Assembly: GCF_945859705.1 (NCBI RefSeq)
Contig: NC_079134.1
Coordinates: 47,174,402-47,238,401 of the forward strand
Origin: Episyrphus balteatus
Taxonomy: Eukaryota; Arthropoda; Insecta; Diptera; Syrphidae
Direction of reading: 5' to 3'
DNA length: 64,000 bases
Shown: positions 22,701 to 34,074 of the stretch, piece by piece
Position numbering within the stretch: the stretch's first letter is position 1
Layout of the letters: each line of letters starts with the position of its first letter
The notes under the pieces: generated by a model
Databases searched by the model: none
What the model was told of the DNA's origin: nothing
Seen by the model: the letters and a program-made list of their open reading frames with translations, nothing else
Translations under genes and position numbers: made by a program

Positions 22701-25700
22701 ATTGCCGTGCAATGGCCAAGTTCAGAAAAGTACATATTTATAATCAAAAAAGAAATTTTCTTCCAATAAAATATATTTATAGGCATTGCATGAACCTAAA
22801 TTTAGTAAGAAAAAGTGTAAAATAAAAATTAGAGACCAAAAAAAAAACGAAAAAACACGATGTTTTTTTATAAACAAATTGTTGAAAAAAAAAATATTTA
22901 TTGTAAAAATTTTATTGAACTTTTAGGTTCATGCAATGGCAACGAGTAATTTGCAATTTATTTCAAGTCGATAGCTTCATTAGTGTTTAAGGTACGTTGC
23001 ACGGCGCGAAAAAAAATCGCGTTTCGAGAAAATTGCCTTTAAATTTTTCGTTTTCGTACTATGGTAGGTTTGGAGCGCATGAGTTTCGGGACTATCTAGG
23101 GACTTTTGAGGCTTCATTTGAAGCTAAGACTGAAAATAGTTTCTTCGGTTGATAAATTAATTTATTAGGCAAAAAAAAATTAGTCAACTCTTATCTGCAT
23201 TTGTAGAGAGACAAAAATTTCAGTTCAATTAAAATTAAAAACCATAAAAAAATAAGACTGAAAAAAAAAATTTCAAAAATTTCTTAAGTCGACATAAGCT
23301 ACTCTGTCTTATTGCCACAGAATTAATTTTTGTTTTTTACAATTCATTCATTGAAAAACTAAAATATATAATTGGAAAATATTTCATTTCTACAAATTAA
23401 GTAACTGTTTGAAGTTTAAATAAAACTCAATTTCCAACTTTTATTTTAGAACACTGTAAAAAATTCGTAGTTTATTATTTTAGAAACTTGGTCTGTTATT
23501 GTAGTTTCCAAAAAGTATAAAAGTTCCCAAAGTTGAATTTAACGAAAGATGATATTGCAATTTGAATCTAACAAGAGGATTTTTCAGAGTAAAAAAAAAA
23601 AACAAACAAAAATAAACACACTCGAACAACAGATATTTTATTTGAACAAAAGTATCTATTTCTGTTTATTTTTTGCTCTGAATAACCAAATTCAGTTAAA
23701 TCCAAATTAAATTACAAACAAAAAAAAAAAAAAAATAAAAAAAAGAACAAAATATGGTGAAACTTAACATGAAGCCAACAAGCAAAAAAAAATTCAATGA
23801 GTTTTGTTAAGAATTTTCATAGTCGGTAATTAATTCATGATTCTGAATACTTTGATCTGGTAAATGTAAACATAGAAACAGAGGCCAGATTCTTTAAAAA
23901 ACTAAACCAAAACGATTTATTGGTTAAGTTATATGAAGTTTTATTTTTACCCGATACGGCTAAGGTGTCATTCTAGTACCAGAGGTATACACGAAACGTC
24001 GACCTTAATGCAGCAGTGCCATATTGACTTAACGAAAGTTTCTGATAAACTTTTATACCTGCAAAATTTATTTTAATAAAAAGAATTGTTTAAAAAACGG
24101 CCGTCTTGTGACTATGCTTTTTTACTACGATGCAACTGGTATTATCATAATGATTTGTAGGCGATGATTTCTAACGTTTTTAACATATTTAATGCTTGAA
24201 GTTGGAAGATACCACACGTTGGGAAAGATAACAACTCCAAAAAACACGGTTTTCCTGGAGAAGTAAAATAGGGAAATCATAAAATTAATTTTACTTATAA
24301 AACAAATGAAACAAAACTTGAATCGATGATTGTTAAAACAACATAAGTGATTTTTTTATTTTTTTCTAACGTGAGACCAAAACCGCTATAATTTAAATAG
24401 GCTACGGATTTGTATATTATAATAATCAATATTAACACTTGGAATGTCAATTGAGGTATTAAACTTTTCAAAGCTTTGAAAATTTGACCACCACATAGAA
24501 ATTTTTAGCGTTTTTGTCTTTCTTAGTTTTGCAGATAAAGTCATGCCCATTCGGGATGAACTTGAGCTAGCCAACTCGAATATCGACTTAATTCAAAATC
24601 GCCACTTTTTGAGTTGTAAAACTATCTTTCTCAACGTGCGATATGTAGATGTCGGCCTTGGAATGTAGAATGTCTTCGTAAAAAGTGTCTTTCTTGACTT
24701 GATTGCAACTTTTCGAAAGAAATACTTCTTCATCAAGAAGTGTCCTTTGGCAAAATATTAAAAAAAATTTTCCTACTTATTAAAGTGAACAAATCTTACT
24801 TAAAAAAACGAAACAACACCCAAGAAATTAAAAAAATCTGCAAAATCTCTTAAAAAGAATGAAATCTATTGCTTTGATTCAAGTATTAATGCCACTACCA
24901 ATTTTGAGGTATCAATTTAATATGTCAATGTTTGTTTTTTATTTTTTAAACCTAGGATACCGGCGGACCAGATAAAATCCACGAAGCTGACCGCAATGCA
25001 ATCAAATCACTCATTGTCACTCTGATGTTACGTTCACCAACTGCATTGCAAAAACAATTGAGTGATGCCGTCAGTATCATTGGGAAATATGATTTCCCTA
25101 AAAAATGGCCTCAGCTGATTGATGAAATGGTTGATAAATTCTCCACTGGCGACTTTAATGTCATCAATGGAGTCTTACAAACAGCTCACTCTTTATTCAA
25201 ACGTTATCGTTTTGAATTTAAATCTCAGTCGTTGTGGGAAGAAATCAAATTGGTATTAGATCGTATGGCCAAGCCACTTACAGATCTTCTACTTGCCACA
25301 ATGAATTTAACTAAAGTCCATGAGAATAATGTTGAAGCTTTAAAAGTAATTTATGGCAGTTTGGTGTTGGTTTGCAAAGTTTTCTATTCTCTAAATTCAC
25401 AAGATTTACCCGAATTCTTTGAGGATAATATGCAAACTTGGATGAATGCTTTTCATGAGTTGTTAATAACTGATGTAGCTTGCTTGCATACTGGCGATGA
25501 CGAAGAAGCTGGTGTTTTGGAACATTTGAGATCACAAGTTTGTGAGAATTTGGGTCTATACGCACAGAAATATGATGAGGAATTTGGCACTTATATGCAA
25601 CAGTTTGTAACTGATGTTTGGGAGTTGCTTGTCAAAACTGGAATACAAACTAAATATGATGCTGTGAGTTTTTGAGACCTCTCTTACTTAAACAAGTTAA

Positions 25701-28700
25701 ATAAAATTTCTTTTCTTTCTTTCAGTTGGTTTCAAATGCTCTTCAATTCCTCTCAGTTGTTGCCGAACGCAATCATTACAGAACTCTCTTTGAGGATCCC
25801 AAAATTCTGGCTAGTATTTGTGAGAAAGTTGTTATTCCCAATTTGGACTTTCGTACCTCCGACGAGGAATTATTCGAAGATAATCCCGATGAATACATTC
25901 GTCGTGATATTGAGGGTTCTGATATTGAAACACGTCGTCGTGCAGCTTGTGATCTTGTCAAAACACTCAGTCAGAATTTCGAATTGAAGATCTTTGGTAT
26001 TTTTGGCCAATATTTGGAAATTTTGCTGGCAAAATATGCTGAAAATCCTACAGCCAATTGGCGTGCTAAGGACACAGCGATATATTTGGTAACATCGCTT
26101 GCCTCAAGAGGTGGAACTCAGAAACATGGAATAACACAAGCTTCAGAGTTGGTGCCTCTACCGCAGTTCTGTCAACAGCATATAATTCCAGAACTCGAAA
26201 GGCAAAATAGTAAGATAATTATTTAAACAAAAAAGTATGTTTGGAAACCAATTAAAATATTTTTAAATTTTAGTAAATGAATTGCCTGTACTCAAATCGG
26301 ATGCCTTGAAATTTGTTATGATATTCCGCAGTCTGTTGGGACCACAGACAATTGTCGCGTGCATTCCTCATTTGATTCGTCATTTGCAAGCCGAAAGTGT
26401 TGTTGTGCATAGCTATGCAGCTTGTGCTATTGAGAAAATACTTATTATGAGAGATGAAAGTAATAGTCTTTTGTAAGTTTATGACTTTGGATGTCAAGAT
26501 CGATGGACATTTTTTTAATTTTTGTTTATTATTATAGGGTTTCATCGGCTGTTTTGGCACCATATACAAATGATTTACTTGGAGCATTATTTGGCACATT
26601 GAGCTTACCTGGTTCACAAGAAAATGAATATGTAATGAAGGGTAAGTCAATAACATTTTTTTAGTTTTCTTATTGAGGGAGTAAAGATAAAGTTAATCTT
26701 AATCATGCCATCTAATATGCCAATTAATTCAACAGAAATCAGTTAAAATTAGTAAAATATTTTTTTCTAAAAAAGAAACAAAATTTCTGACCAACGGGTG
26801 CTACTTTGATATTCCTATGCTTTTTCGTTTGCTGAAAACAAAACTTAACGTTGATTCCGAGCTCAAATATATTTGAACAAATCTCATCGATCCGTCAGTA
26901 TGCAACTTGATGGCGATGGAAACAACACTCTGTTGATAAGCCTATCCCTTCTGTTTCGTTTTTTACTTTATTCAAAACCTTTAATTGAAATTGTATTTAT
27001 TGATTATGATACAATCACTTTCCGATATGAAGGTGTAATTTATAGACCTTGAGAGCGATTCTGTCTTCTTGGCATCTCATTTCACTTTAATGTTCGATGC
27101 AAGTTGGTCTTCGAATATTTGGGTTGTAACCTTATGTCATAACAGGTTTTTGAGAATTTCTTCTTTTTTCTCGATTCAAAACCTTTTATTAAAATTGTGT
27201 TTATTGATTATGATACAATCACTTTTCGATATGAAGGTATAATTTGTAGACCTTAAGAGCGATTCTGTCTTCTTGGTATCTCATTTCACTTTTATGTTCG
27301 TCTTCGAATATTTGGATTGTAACCTTATGTCATAACAGGTTTTTGAGAATTTCTTCTTTTTTCTCGATGTCGAGGAGTTCATAACCCTCCCACGTATCTG
27401 CCACACACTAGTGATCCGCTTTTGAGTTGACCACAGAAAACGGCGTGAGCCTCTCAGTTTTCTATTGTTCCATTTCTGAAGCCAACTAAATTCTGGTCTT
27501 TTTGCATTTGCTTGTACCAGGTATTTTTAAGGGTTACCTTTCTTCGTTGTGAATTCTCTGTAATTTTGAAATATGTATCTTTTAGATATCAGTTTCTTGT
27601 CTAGTGTTACATTTCCATAGATATTTTATCTCCTTCATCATTTCATTAACGTTTTAAGGTTTCAATCATGATTTTATGTATTTATAATAAATGTGTGTAA
27701 TTAGTTGCTTTTCTTCTTAAATTTCGTACAGAAAATTTAAAATAATTTGTAGAAGAGTTTAGGAGAAAAGCGGCACTCATTGCAATTCCTTGAAAAACAA
27801 AAATGGAACTTAATTTCAATGAACCCATATGTACTTATGTACTTGTTAACATAATCAATATTCTTCGGAACATTACATTAAAAAAAAAATCGGCCCTCGT
27901 TTTGAATAGTGAATTGAATGTTAGACTTATATTAATTGCCAACGTTCAATTTAGCTAGTATTCTGTAATTCGATATTTTATAAAGGGTGTTTTTTTTTTA
28001 GAGATATAGAACTTCTTATAGGGATATCTGTCAAACTAGCTGTCATATGAATGAAGCTTGTTTGTTTCTAAGCATACATTGGCAAATCACTTTGCAAAGA
28101 CTCACACTAGAACAAAGTTTAGAAATTGTAGAAATTTATTTCCAAAATTTAAACAGAATTGCAGTTTTTGAAGTAATCGAAAATCAACTACATCAACAAA
28201 AAAAAAATAATAATAAATACAAACTGGATGGATGGAAATAACATGTAAAAGTCGTTCATTTGACTTTAAATCCGAAAACTGTGCCAACATTACTGTGAAT
28301 ATTGAACGGTTCATGCAAATGATTCGTGATTTTTTATTTCAATGCAAAACGTTTGGCTGAGAAATTGTTCCAAAAAGAAGTCTCAGCATGCCATACAGCA
28401 CGTGCAACCATCACTCTGTTGAGCCAAACATTTGGCTACCAAGACATGTACATATGTAATAAAATGTTCCTGTGAATTTGAAAATTTTCGTTCGTGTAAT
28501 TTAAAAATTTTAGACTACTTTTTGTGGGGGTACGAGAAGTCTCTGAATATTCTGATAAACCAGTATTATTAATAATTTAGAAACCAATATTCGACGCACT
28601 ATTGACTTAATAATAAGCGGCAGGATGGGTTAATAAACATCAAATTTCGTGAGCCAACATTTTGGTAATCCCATCAGATTTCTTGTGTTTTATTTTTAAA

Positions 28701-31700
28701 GAAAGCTATACTTTCCAATTCCTCACACCAATCTTTAAAAGTGAATTTTTGTTTTCATATGCGTGCATCATACTTTTGCGACACTAAAAACAAAAGTTTG
28801 TCTGCTATATTGCGCCTAAATCTGGGAGACATTTTTTTTTGTCGGTTTTTGAAATGAATGCTTAAATTTCCTTTTCCGCGTTCAATTTATGTTAAGAATG
28901 ATCTCTATCTGTAGCGACTATTTTAATATATCCATATCCCTCCGAATATTGAAGTTTACCGAAAAAAAAGAAGACTATCCGTCATTTAGTTCACCTTTTC
29001 TTACGTTATCGCCATAACGAAAAATAATCGCAGTGATTTGTATTTTTAAAGGACATCCCTGTCTTAATTTCTTTTCAATTTCCATCAAGCATTGTACATG
29101 TGGTTTAAAATTTAAGTCAATTGCAAAATGATTGTGTGTGTTTGTGTGCGTGAGTTCATTTCTCTATTGGTTACATCTTTTTTCCTATATCTGTAATATA
29201 TTATTTTTTTATTTCAGCAATAATGAGAAGTTTCAATACTCTCCAAGGCGCAACTATGCCTTACATGGCTGTCGCACTTCCCCGACTCACAGAAATACTT
29301 ACACAAGTGGCCAAGAATCCATCGAAACCACATTTCAATCATTATCTGTTTGAAACATTATCATTGGCTATCATGTAAGTTATCATTTAATTTGTATTCG
29401 AAAATTTCCTTTTACCAAAAATCATTGTTTTTTTTTCAGAATTGTTTGCAAAACTGAAGCAGCTGCTGTGAGTTCATTTGAAGAAGCTCTCTTCCCAGTT
29501 TTCCAAGGCATTCTTCAACAGGATATTTTAGAATTTATGCCATACGTTTTTCAAATGCTCTCTCTTCTGTTGGAAATTCGCGAAGGTATTGGTTCCATTC
29601 CAGAGCCATATTGGGCTCTATTCCCATGTTTGCTAGCTCCAGCACTTTGGGACAGACCTGGCAATGTTACACCTTTGATTCGTCTTATTTGTGCATTTAT
29701 CAGACAGGGATCTCAACAAATCAGTTCCTTGGGTAAATTGGTAAGAAACTACATAAAACAACACTTGCTTTGCATTATAATGATTTGTGAATTTTTTTTA
29801 GAATGCAGTTTTGGGAGTTTTCCAAAAAATGATTGCATCCAAATCAAACGATCACGAAGGATTTTATTTGATGCAAAATCTTCTGACATATTACCCGCTT
29901 CCAGAACTTCAAGAAAGAATGCGTCAAATCTTCGCTCTACTCTTCCAACGTCTGTCACTTTCTAAGACCACAAAATACGTTCGCGGTCTCATTGTGTTCT
30001 TTTGCTACTACACATCCAAGTTGGGTGCACCATCACTTGTCGAATTGGTTGATCAAATTCAAAATGCCATGTTCGGCATGGTAGTCGATCGAGTCTTCAT
30101 TCCAGATATGGCAAAAGTCTGCTCGGAAATGGATCGTAAAATTGTAGCCGTTGGCATATCTAAAATACTATGCGAATGTCCAGCGATGTTGGGAGCGCCT
30201 TATGTCCAAAATTGGTCACGACTTTTGGCGGCTTTGGTGGAAATGTTTGAATTGCCGCCAGATCAGTCGACCTACGATGGCGATCATTTTGTAGAAGTAG
30301 ATGACACACCTGGATATCAAGCAGCTTTCTCACAGTTGAACTTTGCCCAGCCAAAGAGTCAGGATTTCTTGGCCGATATTCCAGATGGAAGAAAGTTCCT
30401 TGCAATATCGTTGGCTAAGTTATCGCAGTCTCGTCCAGATGTACCCGGATTGATTGCATCCATAGGAGATAACCATAAGCAAGCTTTACAGAAATATACT
30501 CAAAGTGTTCGAAATGGTTAAGATGCAATTTATGTTTTTTTTTTTTTTATCATTTTTCATTTAATGTTTCAAGTTAAAATACTTATTAATTTCGATCTTG
30601 TTAATTTTTGTCCATAGTCAGACTATGTGATTGTTTATTTTTGTATTTGCTAAAGTTAAACCAGTAAATTATATTTAAAAATACACAATTTACTTTTTTA
30701 TTGTTTATGAAGAGTGGTTGCCTTTGTGGAGTCAATTTTGGTTTTCATTAAGTATGAGAAAAGTGAGAGGTGCTTTTTTTGTATCCACACGAATAAGTGA
30801 TAGTGACAGTATAAAAAACATAACCAAATTGACTTGCTTCATGTCTAAAAAAACACGTATTTTGAATTTGAATGTGAGAAAATATTTTTCAAAAGGGATG
30901 TTAATGATGTAGGGGTATTCAAGTGTTTTTAATTTGATTATTTACCAGCACAGATACAAAATTTTCGAATTTTGTAGAAACGATTTTATTCGATTTCAGA
31001 ATGAGTCAGTTTTTGAGTGAAACCTATCGAAAACGACATTACTTTTAAGGCCCACTTATAAAAGGCATGAGTCTGCATGGCCTAATATAGAAACGGTATG
31101 TGTGACTGACCGAAAACGTGCCCTGAACCGCACGCCATGTGTTGATTTCTCAAAGTTTTATTAAATTAACCTGGAGTGAATTAATTTTTGGAATTCTAAA
31201 TGAATATTCCGACTTGGCTATGATAACGCGATAAGATTATTAAAAAAGAGGAATAAGTTTTCTTATGATTATATCATCGTTTTAACTTGGTTACGCTTTC
31301 CTATAAAAGGCCAATATGCTTTTCATTAATTTCATAAACATCGGCTTTCTAAGATTTTTGGGGATAGGTAAAGAATGTCCAATTAAATACATATACATAT
31401 CTACAAAGTTTTTATACTTGGAAACAATTTCGAAGTGAATCCTTTTTGACTGGATTTAATATGCCGTGTTAACTAGAAGTGACGTATGTATCTACTATAT
31501 TTTGGAAATTTATTTGGAGAATTTACAAATTAAACCCATTTGAAGAAGAAAAAAATAAAACGAATCGGCTTTTGTCGATCATAATAATTAGGGAAGGTCA
31601 TGGTTCGGATGACAAAGATCATCATTGAATTAAAAAACACGTAAACACCTTTAGGTGTTTCTTCTGAAATCGGTGTTAAAGATGCAGTTTAGTACTGGTT

Positions 31701-33487
31701 CAAGGTCCATTTATGTTAAAAAAGTCATGCTTGAACCAAACTTGATCCACAGCTAATACGCCGAAATCTAAGAGTTAAATTCCTGAACCGAGAGTTACCC
31801 ACGTTTGTGCAACTGGCCCTTAAAAGACTTGATACTACTTATGGAGGCTATTTCATCGAAAACGAATCACCAGCACGTTTGTTATCACTCGTTGCTACCT
31901 ACTTATAAAATCTAACTGCTCTTCTTAGCTCTGGAATTACTTGAGTTAGTTAGTGAATTAATTGAGTTAGTGCTGATGATGAGCGCCACCGAGGCGATCG
32001 AAATGCATTCACGTGTAAGCCATTTATTAGCGTGAAACAATAAAGTGTTTTTATTTTTTTTTTGTAATTTTTGTTCGAAAAAGTTATATGATTTCACGAA
32101 GGTCGAATAATTTTTATTGAGATTAAAGAAACGGACAAATTGAAGTAAAGGTGTATAATGAAAACAGTTCCCATGTGTACACTATGGCGTATACTTAATA
32201 TTTATAATTTTCCAGACATAAACGAGTATTATTTTGCTATTCTGGTTTGTGATATGTATGTTCGATGAAAAAAAAATTTCACAATTTTAATTTAATGATG
32301 ATTAATTCATCATTACAGTTTATCATAAAACAGGAATAGGGGTCCAGCTGTGGTTTAGTATCAGTTCTATACAAGTATCCTATTGTAATTAATGATTAGT
32401 GTATTGGATTGTCCTTGCCAGGACAGGATTTCAATCTTGATATCTTTTCAAGAATATTGTCTCTTGCAGGGAATTGACAAAGCTCTCAAATTTATCATTT
32501 TTGTTGAACTTTTTTTTCCCGCAAATGGAAATTTATAATCTTTTAACCGAAGAAAACTCAACAATCATTGAAATATCCATTTTCAAATCATTTAAATCCT
32601 CTAAATATCCTGCTTTTTTATATTTCGAGCTCAATATTAATTCCATTAAAATGGTCTCTCTTGTCGATATTATATAAGCCACTTTAACCGCTATATTACA
32701 TGCTATTGTTTTTTTGTAATATTTCGATTACTAAAAGAACTACGAAATAATACCCATACACTAATGTAACATGTACCATGTACCTACTTGAACATACCTA
32801 CTTCAAGAAAATGGGCAGCTAGCCCTTAATAAATTCTGCACTATCTATTCCGTATATTGTTAACTTAACAAACAAATTATATTCAATAACTTACCGCAGC
32901 TAATCCTTTTTCCAACAATAGACACATGCTCATAGGTACAATAGAATCTAGAAAATGTTTAAATAATTTGTTTAAATTAAAGCACTCAATTTATGTATTA
33001 TTTCGGATTAACTTACATGCAACAAGCATAAGAGTAGGGTGTCCTTCACCTTCATTTTTGCCACTTAGTACATTATACCATTGTACTGGATTTATTCTAA
33101 TTCCATACCTTACAAAGAGTAGAAAAAAATGATTTGTACTTAATTTTCATCATTGTAAAGTCTTTTCTTACTTAAGTAAATTCTCCAAACACAAACGGAA
33201 TCCTCCAATGGTCAACAAGAGGAAACCCCAATTGACCAGTCCAGTGAAATTGTCGAACCCAGAACTCCATGAGAAAAGTGAGTCTCTTGGCCTGTGACAC
33301 CTATATTGCAATTTAAAATTCATTAATTTATTATTTCAATAATTAATTAAAAGAAAAGCCAAACTTACGGTTTATCAGGTTGAACTCTTCTTTGTTTTTC
33401 TTCTTTAGTTGTTATTTCTTCAGCGCGTGTTACACTTTGAGTTCGCCGGTAACGCAATTTGTTTTCCTCACTCTCAGATTGGGGCAT
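10760..33487 (-). CDS. mdy: Diacylglycerol O-acyltransferase 1 (midway), complete
   Basis: An ER membrane MBOAT enzyme that joins acyl-CoA to diacylglycerol to make triacylglycerol for lipid droplets. Eleven coding exons join in phase: 33487-33369, 33300-33172, 33108-33017, 32947-32895, 12219-12111, 12034-11888, 11825-11672, 11614-11449, 11392-11226, 11162-11057, 10996-10760, giving 492 aa against 488 in human DGAT1. Family matches include CHRPRDSLFS near residue 40, NYKDLFYFLGAPTLCYELNF near 250, the FYCDWWN acyl-CoA/MBOAT motif at about 356-362 and SAFFHEYL with the predicted catalytic His at about 411. The N-terminus (first 39 residues) is polar and basic, as usual. The start ATG is the first one in the exon. 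Intron 4 (32894-12220, about 20.7 kb) holds the complete CSE1 gene on the other strand. Exon 8 uses a GTAGGT donor. Identity is firm. Confidence 0.96.
12421..12568. mobile_element. 148-bp palindromic MITE, GCCTGGTACGC ends, TTTAA duplication
   Basis: GCCTGGTACGCTGCTCGCGC is mirrored by GCGCGAGCAGCGTACCAGGC. The 5-bp sequence TTTAA flanks both sides (12416-12420 and 12569-12573). Inside are two GATAATTTGTATGGGA units in direct orientation and TAGCTCGGCTAAAAT units. It has no coding capacity. It lies in midway intron 4. Confidence 0.83.
13330..14420. repeat. Direct repeat pair of unknown family
   Basis: The stretch near 13365-13500 (TTGTTCAATGCCCATTTTTT, then AAAATCGATTTTTTAAGCTC) recurs at about 14205-14360 in diverged form, and related wording appears near 14815. 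The units look like copies of one AT-rich element, split by the 13516 palindrome and unrelated DNA. No frame is open. Confidence 0.4.
13516..13650. mobile_element. 135-bp palindromic MITE with TA duplication
   Basis: GCTGCGTTCCTTTGGAAATA on the left is mirrored by TATTTCCAAAGGAACGCAGC on the right. The arms include TATCTACTTTTTAGTACTTA and its complement. TA lies on both sides. A related copy is split around the hAT insertion in CSE1 intron 2. Confidence 0.78.
14806..16482. mobile_element. 1.68-kb TIR element with tandem-repeat core
   Basis: CGTCGCCTGAGAATTGTTTT on the left end pairs with AACTCTCGGGCGACG on the right. Both ends also carry a GTCGTA(A/T)ACGCCAA block that is scattered inside (15020, 16260-16320, 16450). 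ATTT flanks both sides (14802-14805 and 16483-16486), a candidate 4-bp target duplication. The core (about 15320-15830) is a tandem array. No transposase frame is present. Confidence 0.68.
15320..15830. repeat. Tandem array of about four units with GACAGCGC hairpins
   Basis: Each unit contains AATAAAACMGCRAC-T(n)CACTTC, then GACAGCGCGCTTGAACGAAG and AGATCAATAAGTGTAC. Units begin near 15326, 15457, 15643 and 15724 and differ in length (about 80 to 190 bp). The GC content is clearly above the surroundings. It lies within the 14806-16482 element. Confidence 0.6.
16990..17285. repeat. Fragments of the CAGCTGAAGCGAAACG palindromic family
   Basis: Three half-copies occur in a row: near 17030 (AGTACGCAACTCGAAAAACG), near 17155-17180 (TTTCGCTTCAGCAGCGTAC) and near 17190-17275 (AGTACGCAGCTGAAGTGAAA to TTTCGCTTCAGCAGCATACT). 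They match the elements at 10291 and 19855. They sit in midway intron 4, upstream of CSE1. Confidence 0.6.
17414..18226. mobile_element. TIR element (CCCCAACTA ends) carrying a tRNA-like segment
   Basis: CCCCAACTAACATTTCAGCT on the left is mirrored by AGCTGTTGTGCTAGTTGGGG on the right. The interior repeats GAAGCTT/AAGCTTC motifs many times and carries a tRNA-like segment at 17796-17865. No clear target duplication was seen and there is no coding capacity. It lies about 0.8 kb upstream of the CSE1 start. Confidence 0.65.
17796..17865 (-). ncRNA. tRNA-like sequence (Leu/Ser type), probably a SINE-like Pol III head
   Basis: On the minus strand a Pol III A box, TGGCCGAGTGGG, lies about 45 bp before a perfect B box, GTTCGATTCC, as in class II tRNAs (Leu, Ser). 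The anticodon arm does not form a proper 5-bp stem with a 7-base loop and the acceptor stem does not pair, so it is not a working tRNA. It could still drive transcription by RNA polymerase III. Confidence 0.6.
19044..30521 (+). CDS. Cse1: Exportin-2 (CSE1/CAS), complete
   Basis: A karyopherin that carries importin-alpha out of the nucleus with RanGTP. Nine coding exons join in phase: 19044-19128, 19217-19368, 24956-25663, 25726-26209, 26274-26472, 26538-26641, 29218-29374, 29440-29740, 29802-30521, giving 969 aa against 971 in human CSE1L. Landmarks that match the family: NLQQLGGYLQQTLSPDPAVR at the start of the importin-beta N-terminal domain, FKNYIKRNW near residue 70, NGVLQTAHSLFKRYR, QDLPEFFEDN, EEYIRRD-like DEYIRRDIEGSDIETRRRAA near 380, HLQAESVVVH, NPSKPHFNHYLFE near 615, VFQKMIASKSNDHEGFYL near 735 and EVDDTPGYQAAFSQLNFA near 900. 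HEAT-repeat architecture is expected throughout. The ATG context is GAAATGG. The gene lies wholly within midway intron 4, opposite strand. Introns 2 (5.6 kb) and 6 (2.6 kb) carry transposons. Identity is firm. Confidence 0.97.
20105..20938. mobile_element. Non-autonomous hAT element with perfect 8-bp duplication
   Basis: The element begins CAGTGTTGCCAC and ends with the reverse complement of CAGGGATGCCAT, typical hAT terminal repeats. It is flanked by a perfect 8-bp duplication CTTAGCAG (20097-20104 and 20939-20946). Sub-terminal repeats of AAAGTCGCTAGA / TCTAGCGAC occur several times at both ends, as expected of transposase binding sites. The interior keeps only the transposase C-terminus on the minus strand. 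Confidence 0.93.
20357..20656 (-). pseudogene. hAT transposase C-terminal dimerisation domain remnant
   Basis: The frame reads SLPHSNAEVERIFSTMN and NKLSTKNLNSIILIRNQLK, the conserved hAT C-terminal dimerisation motif (Pfam hAT family type, S-N-A-x-x-E-R-x-F-S). The catalytic DDE part and BED finger are missing, so the protein cannot transpose. It is probably what is left after internal deletion of a full-length hAT element. Confidence 0.88.
21086..24955. other. Remainder of CSE1 intron 2, no gene recognised
   Basis: AT-rich DNA with poly(A)/poly(T) runs. The only transposon-like cue is GCAGGGTGTCCCAAAAGTAA at about 22545, which resembles the end of a mariner-type element, without a visible partner. 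Short open frames have no family features. Confidence 0.5.
26971..27366. repeat. Two-copy tandem duplication, period about 204 bp
   Basis: The unit starting TTCAAAACCTTTAATTGAAA at 26971 is repeated from 27175 with about one change per 15 bp and a short deletion near 27300. Shared blocks include TTGATTATGATACAATCACT, GAGCGATTCTGTCTTCTTGG and TAACCTTATGTCATAACAGG. It lies in CSE1 intron 6. Confidence 0.8.
27985..28720 (+). pseudogene. Decayed DDE transposon (Tc1/mariner-type) copy
   Basis: The left end GGGTGTTTTTTTTTAGAGAT followed by ATAGAACTT matches a widespread insect DDE transposon end. A short frame at about 28095 reads RLTLEQSLEIVEIYFQN, like the transposase helix-turn-helix start of that family, and a late stretch near 28525 reads FLWGYEKS, like its C-terminal DDE block (usually FLWGY). 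Frameshifts, stops and internal deletion disable it. It is in CSE1 intron 6. Confidence 0.55.
30522..32894. other. Between CSE1 3' end and midway exon 4: nothing recognised
   Basis: This is the distal part of midway intron 4 and must hold the CSE1 3' UTR. No canonical AATAAA is close to the CSE1 stop codon. A GGGGTATTCA motif like the end at 8831 occurs at 30912. Other short open frames look random. Confidence 0.5.
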
Positions 33488-33545
33488 TTTAGACCTTTTA
33501 TGTTTGAACTACTGAAATTGAATGACATTATATTATCTAAGTTAT

Positions 33546-33553
33546 TATCGATA
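33546..33553. promoter_or_regulatory. DRE motif TATCGATA upstream of midway
   Basis: The perfect 8-bp palindrome TATCGATA lies 59 bp upstream of the midway start codon. In flies this is the DREF binding site typical of housekeeping promoters, usually near the transcription start. One occurrence in AT-rich DNA may be chance, but the position fits. Confidence 0.4.
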
Positions 33554-34074
33554 AGAGTAAACATATTTGTAAAGAATGTAGACAAAATTGATTATCGAAA
33601 ATTATTACTCAATGTTATCTGTTGTTGATTGCATTTATCTTATCCGTAATTTTAAGGAATGGTGTGACAAAATATGATTGCCCAGTACAAATTTAGTAGA
33701 AAATAGATTTTCTGTGTATAAATAATAAACTCTGAGGTGAATTGAATGATACTTTGAAGTTTGAACGGAAGGAATGAATATTCTTAGGGCTAATTTTAGG
33801 AAACAGATAAAGAAGAACTGATTCCGAGGAAATCGTTTGATTTAAAAATATTATTAAAATAACGCTGAGTGTGTTTTTTAAAATTAAATTTTATGGATAA
33901 AGAGATACGAGTATTCCATGTGAAAATGTTAAAAATGACTAAAAAATGTCGTTGCTACATTTAAGATTTTGTTCTTGTGGTAATACAAAAAAAGTAAAAA
34001 ATTTGAGGTTTTCCATTCCTGAACTATGATCAAATATTAGAGAGCATATTCTGATAAACAAGATTTTTGTTTTG

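Noticed and set aside
25311..25565. Minus-strand open frame over CSE1 exon 3
   Set aside because: Antisense of an exon that matches CSE1 throughout.
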